A stretch of DNA of 64,000 bases from CBDFMG01 sp965221205 [NCBI: bacterium] (lineage in GTDB: Bacteria > SM23-31). The position numbers and the translations under genes are program-made. Positions 48,567 through 56,896 of this stretch are shown one piece after another (the first letter of the stretch is position 1; each line of letters starts with the position of its first letter). The stretch is taken from positions 3,596,001 through 3,660,000 of the forward strand of contig OZ244870.1 of assembly GCA_965221205.1 (NCBI GenBank). The letters are read 5' to 3'. Under the pieces are notes generated by a model that was not told where the DNA came from, made no database searches, and saw nothing but the letters and a program-made list of their open reading frames with translations.

Positions 48567-49453
48567 AATGCCCCTCCTCGAATTAAGAGAAAATTTCTAC
48601 CGCTCACTAACGGTGAGCGGTAGAAATTCATAGTTTCCGTCCGGCAGAACCGTCGGAAGGTGGTACTCTGGATCTGTCAACAAGGTATAAACGTCGGGAT
48701 CCTGCTCCTGAACTTTCGCAGCGTTGTTTGATCTCCATTCGTTGTCAATCTGGTCCAAGCGCCAGTCAAAGTCCTGTGCACCGAGAATTGAGGTCAACGC
48801 CCAGTAGGTGTATTCAGTAATCATACAGCCGTAATCGCAGGTTATAGCATCATAGGTGAACCATGCACCTTCGGGATACTGTGAAGGAACCGATCTAAAA
48901 AATCCACCTCTGGCATTATCCATAGCATCTGCAACCTTGCTCCCGGGAAATTCTCCAAACACATTTGGGTAGACACGAGCATAACCGTGCTGGGTAATCA
49001 GATGGAGCACTTCCTCAAGTGTCGCATCGAACACTTCGTTTTCAGCACCATTCGGATGTGTTTCACTACCCCACAATCCCTGTCCCGGTCCGTCCGGAGC
49101 AGTGCCGAAATCAGCCCTGTCTAATTCACTTTCATTCGATGCCATAGCGATGAATGCATTTCTGCGAACAAGTTCATCGACCACATCCTGATTATTGACA
49201 ACCCCGTCTTCATCACTGTCGAGATACTCCGCCATTATGTTCGCTGCGTGCAGAATTTTATCATCCGGTGTTGCACTTGTGGCAATAACCAGAACACCAT
49301 GTACATCAACTTCTTTTGTGAAAGGAAGCCCCGATGTTCCTCCCGGATTTGTAATAACGTTCGAATTTGAATCGCTGCAGCTCATGCTCAGGACTGTCGA
49401 CGCGGCGAGAACTGGTATAAGCAGCTTCTTCATGGTACTTTCTCCATGGCAAT
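48516..49453. repeat. 938-bp tandem repeat, left copy
   Basis: This copy and 49454-50391 are directly adjacent and align without gaps at an offset of 938 bp, with scattered point differences. The unit contains one lipoprotein gene plus the ribosome site and first 17 codons of the left M24 gene. Confidence 0.9.
48597..49433 (-). CDS. EF-hand-like lipoprotein, duplicate A
   Basis: 278 residues from the ATG at 49433 (GGAGAAAG just upstream). A lipoprotein signal ends LSMSC, so the mature N-terminal Cys should be acylated. LDSDEDGVVNNQDVVDEL has the D-x-D-x-D-G spacing of a calcium-binding EF-hand/dockerin-type loop. Further on are LEEVLHLITQHGYARVYP, with E-x-x-H, and ITCDYGCMITEYTYWAL. The E-x-x-x-H region could be metal-binding, but I do not recognise a named family. 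The ATG overlaps the TGA of a 24-codon chimeric frame created by the tandem duplication. Confidence 0.8.
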   Translation of the reverse strand: MKKLLIPVLAASTVLSMSCSDSNSNVITNPGGTSGLPFTKEVDVHGVLVIATSATPDDKILHAANIMAEYLDSDEDGVVNNQDVVDELVRRNAFIAMASNESELDRADFGTAPDGPGQGLWGSETHPNGAENEVFDATLEEVLHLITQHGYARVYPNVFGEFPGSKVADAMDNARGGFFRSVPSQYPEGAWFTYDAITCDYGCMITEYTYWALTSILGAQDFDWRLDQIDNEWRSNNAAKVQEQDPDVYTLLTDPEYHLPTVLPDGNYEFLPLTVSER

Positions 49454-49504
49454 CATGAGAACAATCATTGAGAACACTGTAACAGCTAACCATTGCTTAC
49501 GCAT
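49430..49504 (-). pseudogene. Truncated M24 signal-peptide frame, coupled to lipoprotein A
   Basis: The right repeat unit carries the ribosome site and first 17 codons of the M24 gene (MRKQWLAVTVFSMIVLM). At the repeat junction these continue as IAMEKVP and end at TGA, which overlaps the lipoprotein start as ATGA. It is a by-product of the duplication, but may couple translation of the following lipoprotein. Confidence 0.6.
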
Positions 49505-50391
49505 AATGCCCCTCCTCGAATTAAGAGAAAATTTCTACCGCTCACTAACGATGAGTGGTAGAAATTCATAGTTTCCGTCCGGCAGAACCGTCGGAAGGTG
49601 GTACTCTGGATCTGTCAACAGGGTATAAACCTCGGGATCCTGCTCCTGAACTTTCGCAGCGTTGTTTGATCTCCATTCGTTGTCGATCTGGTCCAAGCGC
49701 CAGTCAAAGTCCTGTGCACCGAGAATTGAGGTCAACGCCCAGTAGGTGTATTCAGTAATCATACAGCCGTAATCGCAGGTTATATCATCATAGGTGAACC
49801 ATGCACCTTCGGGATACTGTGAAGGAACCGATCTAAAAAATCCACCTCTGGCATTATCCATAGCATCTGCAACCTTGCTCCCGGGAAATTCTCCAAACAC
49901 ATTTGGGTAGACACGAGCATAACCGTGCTGGGTAATCAGATGGAGCACTTCCTCAAGTGTCGCATCGAATACTTCGTTTTCAGCACCATTCGGATGTGTT
50001 TGACTACCCAACAATCCCTGTCCCGGTCCGTCCGGAGCAGTGCTGAAATCAGCCCTGTCTAATTCACTTTCATTCGATGCCATAGCGATGAATGCATTTC
50101 TGCGAACAAGTTCATCGACCACATCCTGATTATTGACAACCCCGTCTTCATCACTGTCGAGATACTCCGCCATTATGTTCGCTGCGTGCAGAATTTTATC
50201 ATCCGGTGTTGCACTTGTGGCAATAACCAGAACACCATGTACATCAACTTCTTTTGTGAAAGGAAGCCCCGATGTTCCTCCCGGATTTGTAATAACGTTC
50301 GAATTTGAATCGCTGCAGCTCATGCTCAGGACTGTCGACGCGGCGAGAACTGGTATAAGCAGCTTCTTCATGGTACTTTCTCCATGGCAAT
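49454..50391. repeat. 938-bp tandem repeat, right copy
   Basis: Second unit of the exact tandem duplication. The unique flank begins at GACGTTTGG after 50391; the left copy continues instead into the next repeat at the same place (after CCATGGCAAT), which fixes the boundary. Confidence 0.9.
49535..50371 (-). CDS. EF-hand-like lipoprotein, duplicate B
   Basis: A near-identical paralogue of the gene at 48597, also 278 residues with the LSMSC lipobox and the DSDEDG loop. Differences are few: for example GLLGSQTHP in place of GLWGSETHP, FSTAPD for FGTAPD, and YDDITC for YDAITC. This copy keeps the original upstream context next to the right-hand M24 gene, so it is probably the ancestral position. 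Confidence 0.8.
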   Translation of the reverse strand: MKKLLIPVLAASTVLSMSCSDSNSNVITNPGGTSGLPFTKEVDVHGVLVIATSATPDDKILHAANIMAEYLDSDEDGVVNNQDVVDELVRRNAFIAMASNESELDRADFSTAPDGPGQGLLGSQTHPNGAENEVFDATLEEVLHLITQHGYARVYPNVFGEFPGSKVADAMDNARGGFFRSVPSQYPEGAWFTYDDITCDYGCMITEYTYWALTSILGAQDFDWRLDQIDNEWRSNNAAKVQEQDPEVYTLLTDPEYHLPTVLPDGNYEFLPLIVSER

Positions 50392-50421
50392 GACGTTTGG
50401 TGACTTCCAATGTAGATGCCG

Positions 50422-51729
50422 TTAGCGAACGAGTAAAATTTTATTTTGGTCAGGATAGAGAAATTCGAATCCGTTTTCGGTGATGATAACGTTTTCCTCC
50501 ATCGGGATATAGATCTTGTGGCCGGCGGGCCAGCCGGGCACGGGCATATAGATATTGTATTCAAGTGCTATCAGATTGGTCGGCCGGAGTTCCATCTCCA
50601 TGTGCCACGGGAGCCGCTCCCAGAACGCCGGGCCAGCACCGTGTCCCCGGTTGCCGACCGAATGCGATCCGATGTTCACATCGGTCATGTTGGTTGGTGT
50701 GTATATATCCTCGATCTCCATCCGGTCATACCCTGCCTCCTCCACCTTCTGGAACAGCAACTCGAGTGTTTCGGCTCCGGTCCTGCCGGGACGGATGTTT
50801 TTCCGGAGAATATTGCGCACCGCCAGTGACTGATCGAATGCCTGCTGATAGTGGTCAGGCACTTCAAATTCACCATCTTTAAGGACATACGCCATCCGTT
50901 TCAAATCAAGACCGAAATTGAGGTCGTTGATACCGAAATCGATCGCGATGAAATCCCCGCCCTCGATGATGTGGTCATTCGAGCTGATTTCATTTCCATC
51001 CGGATACCGCAGGAAAACCTGCGGAAGCCGTGACGTCTCGCCGAATCCTCGCCTCCTGTGCTCTTCCTTGATCCACCATGCCACGTCTTTCAGGGTGGTT
51101 TTGCCTTTGGTGGTGACTCTGTTGGAGAGCGCTGTCTCCATGATGTTTCTCGAGATTTCGCACAGTCTCGCGTAGAGGACAATCTCACTCTGGACTCGGA
51201 GTGACCGGAAATCTGCAATGAGCCGGTCAGCGGAGACAAACCGCTCGGTGTATTTCGGTCCGACTGCTTCGACAAGCGCCATATATGCGCTGTGTGTAAT
51301 CCCGTCGGAAACTTCAAGATTCTCCGAGAGATTGATGCTGATCCGTTGGGGATCACGCTCGGCAACAAATGCCCTCAGATTTCGCGGGGATTCGAAAATG
51401 TCGTATATACCGCTCTCCCGCTGAAGTGTTCCGCCGCCACCAAGAACTGCCCGCTCGATCCTCTCACCGCCCTGGTCGGTAAAGATGGCATACCCCGAGT
51501 TGATACCGAGATCGATCGTCAGTGCATCGCGGCTGCTGCCACTGAACGTATGGATCCACATGTCGATGTTGTTTTCACGCATCACTTTCGGCAGGATTGT
51601 GTCGAACTTTTCATTGCGGATGAGGTTCAGCATTTCCATGCGCCATTTGGCTTCCTGCGCGGTAAGATCGGTCACAAAAAAACTCAGAACGACAATGAAA
51701 AAGATACTCAAACCATATACTCTTTTCAT
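50422..51729 (-). CDS. Secreted M24-family metallopeptidase, copy 2
   Basis: 435 residues with a signal peptide ending LTAQEA. It is clearly related to the left M24 protein over its whole length (for example MEMLNLIRNEKFDTILP against MLNLIRKEKFDQVLP) but well diverged. Metal ligands are present: FIAIDFGINDLNFGLDLKR (two Asp), SHSVGN (His), LIALEYNIY (Glu) and MEENVIITENGFEFL (Glu). GGAGGAG precedes the ATG. It is first in the transcription order of the four-gene cassette. Confidence 0.88.
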   Translation of the reverse strand: MKRVYGLSIFFIVVLSFFVTDLTAQEAKWRMEMLNLIRNEKFDTILPKVMRENNIDMWIHTFSGSSRDALTIDLGINSGYAIFTDQGGERIERAVLGGGGTLQRESGIYDIFESPRNLRAFVAERDPQRISINLSENLEVSDGITHSAYMALVEAVGPKYTERFVSADRLIADFRSLRVQSEIVLYARLCEISRNIMETALSNRVTTKGKTTLKDVAWWIKEEHRRRGFGETSRLPQVFLRYPDGNEISSNDHIIEGGDFIAIDFGINDLNFGLDLKRMAYVLKDGEFEVPDHYQQAFDQSLAVRNILRKNIRPGRTGAETLELLFQKVEEAGYDRMEIEDIYTPTNMTDVNIGSHSVGNRGHGAGPAFWERLPWHMEMELRPTNLIALEYNIYMPVPGWPAGHKIYIPMEENVIITENGFEFLYPDQNKILLVR

Positions 51730-52339
51730 GCCTGCTCCTCCATCAGATAATCTGATATGGTCGATTGATGTATGTGATAATAATTATTCGGGAGTGCTGA
51801 TTTTAAATACAAACTGATTAACTCCCGGGATTTTGCGATGTAGTAATGATGATAAATGTATCACGAATAGTCGATTGGCGGTTGCATCACTGTATGGAAA
51901 CGGATTATTTTTAAAGCTACTCTATAATACAAATAAAATCGTATAAACTTCAAGAAAACAATCAATAATCCGCTGCTTGTCTGCTTCAGATTATATGAAG
52001 ATTACACAAAGTTCCAATGTCATACTTAGTACATTATAACCATCCGAATCATTTTAAATAATCGCACATTGTCTAAGAAATTCCCTTTGAATGCGAGGCT
52101 TTAATGATGTATTATTCAACAATAATACGTTATAATTTATATTAGGATACTGAAACACCCGTATTAATTATTTAACTATTATTGTGACAGTTTTACGTAT
52201 TGTTGAAGCTACACAGGGCTTAACAGATACACAAAAGCAGTATTTCGTATTGTACGATTACTTCGATTGTTTCGTTTCGTATTGTAAGAATAGGATTTTT
52301 ATTCGGAAAGCAAGCTGTAAAAAATAAACCAAATTTTTT
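51730..52339. other. Intergenic region with short direct repeats
   Basis: About 600 bp without an intact gene. CGTATTGT occurs three times (52196, 52246, 52278), the last two inside a shared TTTCGTATTGTA. A loose inverted pair CGGGAGT/ACTCCCG lies at about 51790-51830. The M24 promoter should be near 51750-51800. The right part may be the decayed 5' end of the potassium-channel gene. Confidence 0.45.
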
Positions 52340-52562
52340 CAAAGGGGACTTTTATCTACCAAGCAACTCTAACACTACTCATTCTCTTCTGTGGTTCAAC
52401 ACTGCTCTTTTTTATTGAAAAAGATCCTAATGAAAGTATCAATACTTTTACTACCGTTGGATAGAAGATATTTATCCTGTTTGGGCTTGGTGTTGTTGCA
52501 TCTTTAACAGCTACTATTGCTGCATTTATACTGAGTCAGGGAGATGAAAAGCAGATCCGTTA
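52340..52562 (+). pseudogene. Potassium-channel pore-domain remnant
   Basis: The frame gives a membrane helix ATLTLLILFCGSTLLFFIEK, then FTTVG and, after a one-base shift, YEDIYPV, which together resemble the TVGYGD-x-x-P selectivity filter of two-helix pore channels. The second helix follows as LFGLGVVASLTATIAAFIL and the gene ends SQGDEKQIR. The pore helix before the filter is deleted and a stop interrupts the filter. Its last bases form the exact match to CRISPR spacer 1. Confidence 0.55.
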
Positions 52563-52571
52563 ATTCAAATA
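52540..52571 (+). other. Chromosomal protospacer identical to CRISPR spacer 1
   Basis: All 32 bases equal the first spacer (61737-61768), in the same orientation. The flanks are TCAG on the 5' side and GATA on the 3' side; identity extends one base each way by chance with the repeat ends. No CC next to the protospacer, the usual I-F PAM. Confidence 0.9.
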
Positions 52572-52608
52572 GATACATATATTAAATGAATAACCGGGGA
52601 AGGATGGC

Positions 52609-52818
52609 ATGTGTTTTTTCTCCAGTTTTATACCTGCCACAGTATTTGTGACAATTGGATATTTTGTTCTGTATTCTTCACACAAGGCAGAGGATCTGGC
52701 AATCTGGATATTTTTTATTGCACTCTTCTTTCCTATATGCGGCGCCTGCGTTACCATCAACGATCTTTGTCCCTTCGAAAACGAGACCCTAAGAATTGAA
52801 GTCGAATTAGAGCAGTAA
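52609..52818 (+). CDS. Small membrane protein of unknown function
   Basis: 69 residues with two hydrophobic helices (IPATVFVTIGYFVLYSS and LAIWIFFIALFFPICGACV) and an acidic tail. A purine-rich GGGGAAGGA lies before the ATG. No family recognised. It follows the channel remnant closely and could be a separate small gene or part of the same decayed locus. Confidence 0.4.
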   Translation: MCFFSSFIPATVFVTIGYFVLYSSHKAEDLAIWIFFIALFFPICGACVTINDLCPFENETLRIEVELEQ

Positions 52819-53119
52819 TCTCCTGCTCTCTCCTGTTAGTAATTTGTACTGTATTTCCATTGTGTTTACCCTGTAAACAATTACATTTCAAAGATTGCCA
52901 CATCGTTTCACTCCTTGCAATGACGCTTAGTGACATGAGATGGTGAAGAACATCCTCCCCGGCTTTTATGAGTTGTACACGATATAATTATTATAGTATT
53001 GATATCCTGAACTTGATTCAGGATCTCAAATCTGCTCCTCTTGCCATTCATACACAACCTTATTGCATAATGGGCTGCATTTTTGTATTTTAGAGCGCCA
53101 TTGATATGGGAATTACTGT
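52819..53119. other. Intergenic region upstream of the NtrC-type regulator
   Basis: About 300 bp, no gene seen. No sigma-54 (GG-N10-GC) promoter could be identified with confidence. Confidence 0.4.
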
Positions 53120-54499
53120 ATGACTAAGAAAGATACGCTGCTGATTGTCGATGACGAGAAGCACACTCTAAACGGTTTAAAAGAGATCATGTCCCAGGAG
53201 GGATACAAGGTCTTCACTGCCCTGTCAGCCGAGGATGGGATGGATCACCTGTCCAGGCAGGATATCGACCTTGTTATTACCGACCTGCAGCTCCCCGGTA
53301 TGGACGGCCTTGAACTTTCCAGAAATGTCCTCAAGGATTATCCCACTACACAAGTTGTCATTATCACCGCATTCGGCACCGTCGAGAGCGCCGTGCAGGC
53401 AATGAAAGACGGCGTATATAACTACATTACCAAACCGATCAAGAATATTGATGAGCTTCTCGTCGTCACGAAAAAAGCGCTCGACGAAAGCAGTATGAAG
53501 CGGGAAATCACCAATCTGAAATCGAAGATCACCACAAAGTACAGCATGAACAACATTATCGGTGTGTCGGGACCGATCGTGGAAGTTTTTGAGAAAGTGC
53601 TGAAAGTCGCCAAAACCAATTCGACCGTTCTGCTGCGCGGTGAAAGTGGCACCGGCAAGGAACTCATTGCCCATGCTATCCACGAACGCAGCAACCGGAA
53701 TAAAAAGCAATTTGTCGAGATCAACTGTTCAACTTTTCCTGATACACTTCTCGACAGCGAGCTTTTCGGGTATGAAAAGGGCGCTTTTACCGGGGCAGAT
53801 AAAACAAAACTCGGCAGGATCGAAGCTGCAGAAGGCGGGACGATTCTCCTCGATGAAATCGGCGATATCAATCCGGCTGTCCAGATGAAACTACTGCGGC
53901 TGCTGCAGGAAAAAACCTTTACGCGCCTCGGCAGCACTAAAACACAAACGGCAGATGTTCGGGTGATCGCGGCAACAAATGCAAATCTTGAGAATGCGAT
54001 CAAGAACGGTTCATTCCGGGAAGACCTGTACTACCGATTGAATGTGATCCCGATACTGCTTCCTCCCCTGCGGAAACGGAGGAACGATATCCCCCTGTTG
54101 ATCGACCATTTTATCAACAAATATACCGAAAAAAACAACCTCAAACGGATGAAAATATCGTCTGAGGCTATAGATTTACTGACCAATTATGCTTGGCCGG
54201 GCAATGTTCGTGAACTGGAAAATACAATTGAAAATTCCGTTGTAATGTGTGACAAAAAAACAATCGCTGTCAGTGACCTGCCGCAGTATTTGCATATCCG
54301 CGACATCAAAGGTACAAACGCTTCTTCCGTGCAGTTTCCTAAAGACGAACTCGATTATTCAACCCAGCTTGAGCTATCCGAGCGGCAGATCATCCAGAAA
54401 GCTCTTGAAAAAACCGATCACAATAGGACAAAGGCAGCCGAGCTGCTCGGCATCAGTCTCAGGACCATACGGTATAAAGTGAAAAAATATAATCTTTAG
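53120..54499 (+). CDS. NtrC-family sigma-54-dependent response regulator
   Basis: 459 residues in three domains. The receiver has LLIVDDEKHT, LVITDLQLPGMDG (phosphoacceptor Asp near residue 55) and the KPI lysine. The AAA+ domain shows GESGTGKELIAHAIH, the sigma-54 contact loop GAFTGA near residue 223, GGTILLDEIGD and AWPGNVRELEN. The C-terminal Fis-type HTH is RTKAAELLGISLRTIRYKV. It activates sigma-54 promoters on phosphorylation. Its partner kinase was probably the decayed gene on the opposite strand next door. Confidence 0.93.
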   Translation: MTKKDTLLIVDDEKHTLNGLKEIMSQEGYKVFTALSAEDGMDHLSRQDIDLVITDLQLPGMDGLELSRNVLKDYPTTQVVIITAFGTVESAVQAMKDGVYNYITKPIKNIDELLVVTKKALDESSMKREITNLKSKITTKYSMNNIIGVSGPIVEVFEKVLKVAKTNSTVLLRGESGTGKELIAHAIHERSNRNKKQFVEINCSTFPDTLLDSELFGYEKGAFTGADKTKLGRIEAAEGGTILLDEIGDINPAVQMKLLRLLQEKTFTRLGSTKTQTADVRVIAATNANLENAIKNGSFREDLYYRLNVIPILLPPLRKRRNDIPLLIDHFINKYTEKNNLKRMKISSEAIDLLTNYAWPGNVRELENTIENSVVMCDKKTIAVSDLPQYLHIRDIKGTNASSVQFPKDELDYSTQLELSERQIIQKALEKTDHNRTKAAELLGISLRTIRYKVKKYNL

Positions 54500-54513
54500 A
54501 ACCGGCTGCGTTT

Positions 54514-54800
54514 TCAGTTCAGCAGTAATGCTTCTTCCACTTTCTGCTTCAAGAGGCTCATATCCGAAGATTTCACCACATATGCCGATGCAGGCCAGGT
54601 AAAAAAATCTTCCTGATGTATCAGATATGCTGTGTTGAGAATCACGGATGTGTTTCGCGCAGACGATTTAATTTCGTTCATTGCTTCTATGCCGCCCAAT
54701 CGCAGTATACGAGTGTATCCATGATTATAAGATCAGGCTTGATTTTTGCACCTTTGTAATAGCCTCTTTACCGGCCTTGGCTAAAACCGCTTTAAACCCA
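54514..54800 (-). pseudogene. Response-regulator receiver fragment
   Basis: The minus-strand frame 54514-54699 reads GGIEAMNEIKSSARNTSVIL and AYVVKSSDMSLLKQKVEEAL, the second half of a receiver with the Lys of the K-P/S motif. Further upstream another frame has KPDLIIMDT, the phosphoacceptor strand. A small indel near 54,700 separates them, and the start is missing. Confidence 0.6.
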
Positions 54801-55240
54801 TTAGTAGTCGGTCGGCAAATATATTTCAAACGCCGTTCCTTTGCGGTATTTACTGCGCGCCTCACTATATCCACCGTGGACTTTCATAATCTGCTGCCTG
54901 ATCGGCAGCCACCCACAACCCGGTCCATTCGATTTCGTTGCGTAGAACGGCTGAAAGAGATATTCCATGTCTTTTTTTCTGATACCTATATCGGTATTTT
55001 TGATTGTTGCGACTGCAAAACCGTTATTGCGGCGGAAACCTACCAACACTTTGCCACCTTTTGGCATTGCATGTATACAATTACGCATAATATTCAGGAA
55101 CACCTCTGTAATCTGATTCGGATCAACATAGAGAATACAAACCGCATCTTCAAAATTCAGGTTTAGCCCACCGGTCGTCATAAGAAATCCCAATCGACCC
55201 TTCGTACACTTTAAGCGTGGTAATTAAATCGTTTGCTTGT
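54801..55240 (-). pseudogene. Sensor histidine kinase remnant, ATPase domain
   Basis: The minus strand encodes DPNQITEVFLNIMRNCIHAM (N box), then TDIGIRKKDMEYLFQPFYAT (G1/F boxes), GPGCGWLPIRQQIMKVHGG (a damaged G2 box) and KGTAFEIYLPTDY. Only fragments of the phosphoacceptor helix region remain upstream, where frames read ANDLITTLKVYEGSI. It probably belonged with the NtrC-type regulator or with the receiver fragment just downstream. Confidence 0.65.
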
Positions 55241-55464
55241 CTCTTTGTAAACCTCATTATTTTTTGTTGCGAGGTAAAAGCTTCTTGTTTATTGTTAAGT
55301 CTTTTTTTCACTTTTTTCAAAAAAATTTGATTATATTTGCGGAGTGCTCAGTCTTAAAGGCTATATTATATTAAAAGAACATATAAACTGCATGCTGATG
55401 AATCTTATACATTAATATTAACAAATTTTTGTCGAGTAAAACTCCCACATGAGGTGTCAGTAAA

Positions 55465-55974
55465 TTGATAAGCAATCCGAAAATTTATTCTTTTTCTCTG
55501 TTTGAGGCAGGTTATGCATCAATCCACTCACTCATCAGGGATTTATTTGATTCACCGAACAATGTATGCCCATCATTATCTCAGGGTGATTTATTATATG
55601 TTCTTTCAAAAGTTCCGCCTGCCAGGCCTCTGCATCATAGTTCTCAGGAAGCCGTGTCTGTCAATAAAAACACCAAAAAAGTGAAATTGGAGACCCATGT
55701 TGCTTTTTGCAATAGACACAGAGAAAATATCATTCCCGAAAAAATTTATCCCGACAAGGCCTTGGAAAAATTCTGTCTTCTTTCTGGTATTGAAAAAGAT
55801 TTAGCAAACTGTTGGTTCCTTGGCCCTCATAGTGAAAAGAAATTTAACATTCATAATGCATTTTGTACTCAGGGGGTATTTAATATTTTGGATCACAACA
55901 AATTCAATCAAGCATTAACAAATGGAGTGGGATCGAGAAGATCTTATGGGTATGGACTTATTTTATTAAAGTAA
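55465..55974 (+). CDS. cas6: CRISPR-associated endoribonuclease Cas6 (Cas6e-like)
   Basis: Cas6 cuts the repeat RNA and stays on the crRNA 3' hairpin. The 169-residue protein ends in NGVGSRRSYGYGLILL, the glycine-rich loop that defines RAMP/Cas6 proteins; the preceding GVFNILDHNKFNQALT is closest to Cas6e. His21 in SIHSLIRDLF is where Cas6e has its catalytic His. Start is TTG at 55465 with GAGGTG upstream. It is the first gene of a tightly packed operon (12 bp to cas7). The approximately 230-bp upstream is AT-rich and must contain the operon promoter. Confidence 0.85.
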   Translation: MISNPKIYSFSLFEAGYASIHSLIRDLFDSPNNVCPSLSQGDLLYVLSKVPPARPLHHSSQEAVSVNKNTKKVKLETHVAFCNRHRENIIPEKIYPDKALEKFCLLSGIEKDLANCWFLGPHSEKKFNIHNAFCTQGVFNILDHNKFNQALTNGVGSRRSYGYGLILLK

Positions 55975-55985
55975 GGAGAAAAACT

Positions 55986-56888
55986 ATGAGTCAAGAAATT
56001 AAATCTATTACGTTTGAAGGAGATTTAGAGGTGTGGGGCATTTACAACTATAACGGACCGGAAGAAAGATATGATGCTCAAACGAATAAAAGATATAAAA
56101 ATCACACTCGTGCAAAAACATTTAAAATCAATAATAAAGAAATTGATTATACATCTTCACGCTGTTTGAGGCATGAAATATTTAAAGACCTGCAGCCACG
56201 GCAGCCCTCAAACAAAGATTTTGGTGATCAATTTATAAAAATGGCGGCTTCAGAAGTTGGTCTGCTTAGAGGCTATTTGTCTCCTGATGATAGCCTGAAC
56301 AGACTTTCTCCTTTGCATATAGCGGATGCTCGAACAATAGATGAAACACCGCTTATTGTCTTTGATCAAGGCTCAAGCTCAAAGCCGAAAGAAAAAAGTG
56401 ATACTAAAAGTGATACTTCCATGTTTTCAAAGGATAATGCTCCCTATAGAACGCAAAAATTGTTCGGAGGCATCAACCTGAAAGAACTTCAATTTTTATC
56501 TCTGTACGATCTTGATAATGACTTTTCAATGATTGCAAAAAAAGACAGTAAAAAATTTACAGAACTTCTAACAGAATATTTTAAAGAACGCAATGTGGAT
56601 CATGCTCTTGCGATAAAGAAGTATGTTGATATTGGCGCAGTTTATAGAAACGAAAGAGAGGGAATACTGTTAAATCAGGAGCAAATTCGCCATTTGGTGA
56701 GAGTTGTGTTTCAAAGAATTAAAATGATACGTGGCTTGAAGGCGGGATCTAGGCTGGCCTACAAAAAAAACACCTTAGAGGTTTCTTTTTTTGATGGAGA
56801 AGATTCACAAGATGTAAAGGAATCCAACTTAAAAGAAGCATTAGAAGGCAAATCCATGAATTTTTACAGCTTTTTTAAAGAAGTTTAA
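55986..56888 (+). CDS. cas7: CRISPR Cascade backbone protein Cas7 (I-Fv-like)
   Basis: Cas7 polymerises along the crRNA spacer in type I effector complexes. The 300-residue protein shows YNYNGPEERYD (residues 20-30), SSRCLRHEIF near 58, VGLLRGYLSPDDSLNRLSPL near 93, and LKELQFLSLYDLD near 165. These blocks agree with what I recall of Cas7fv, the backbone of the minimal I-Fv (I-F2) complex of Shewanella putrefaciens; this is memory, not an alignment. A good ribosome site (AAGGAG) precedes the ATG. No Cas8 or Cas11 gene accompanies it. Confidence 0.8.
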   Translation: MSQEIKSITFEGDLEVWGIYNYNGPEERYDAQTNKRYKNHTRAKTFKINNKEIDYTSSRCLRHEIFKDLQPRQPSNKDFGDQFIKMAASEVGLLRGYLSPDDSLNRLSPLHIADARTIDETPLIVFDQGSSSKPKEKSDTKSDTSMFSKDNAPYRTQKLFGGINLKELQFLSLYDLDNDFSMIAKKDSKKFTELLTEYFKERNVDHALAIKKYVDIGAVYRNEREGILLNQEQIRHLVRVVFQRIKMIRGLKAGSRLAYKKNTLEVSFFDGEDSQDVKESNLKEALEGKSMNFYSFFKEV

Positions 56889-56896
56889 TCTTAATC

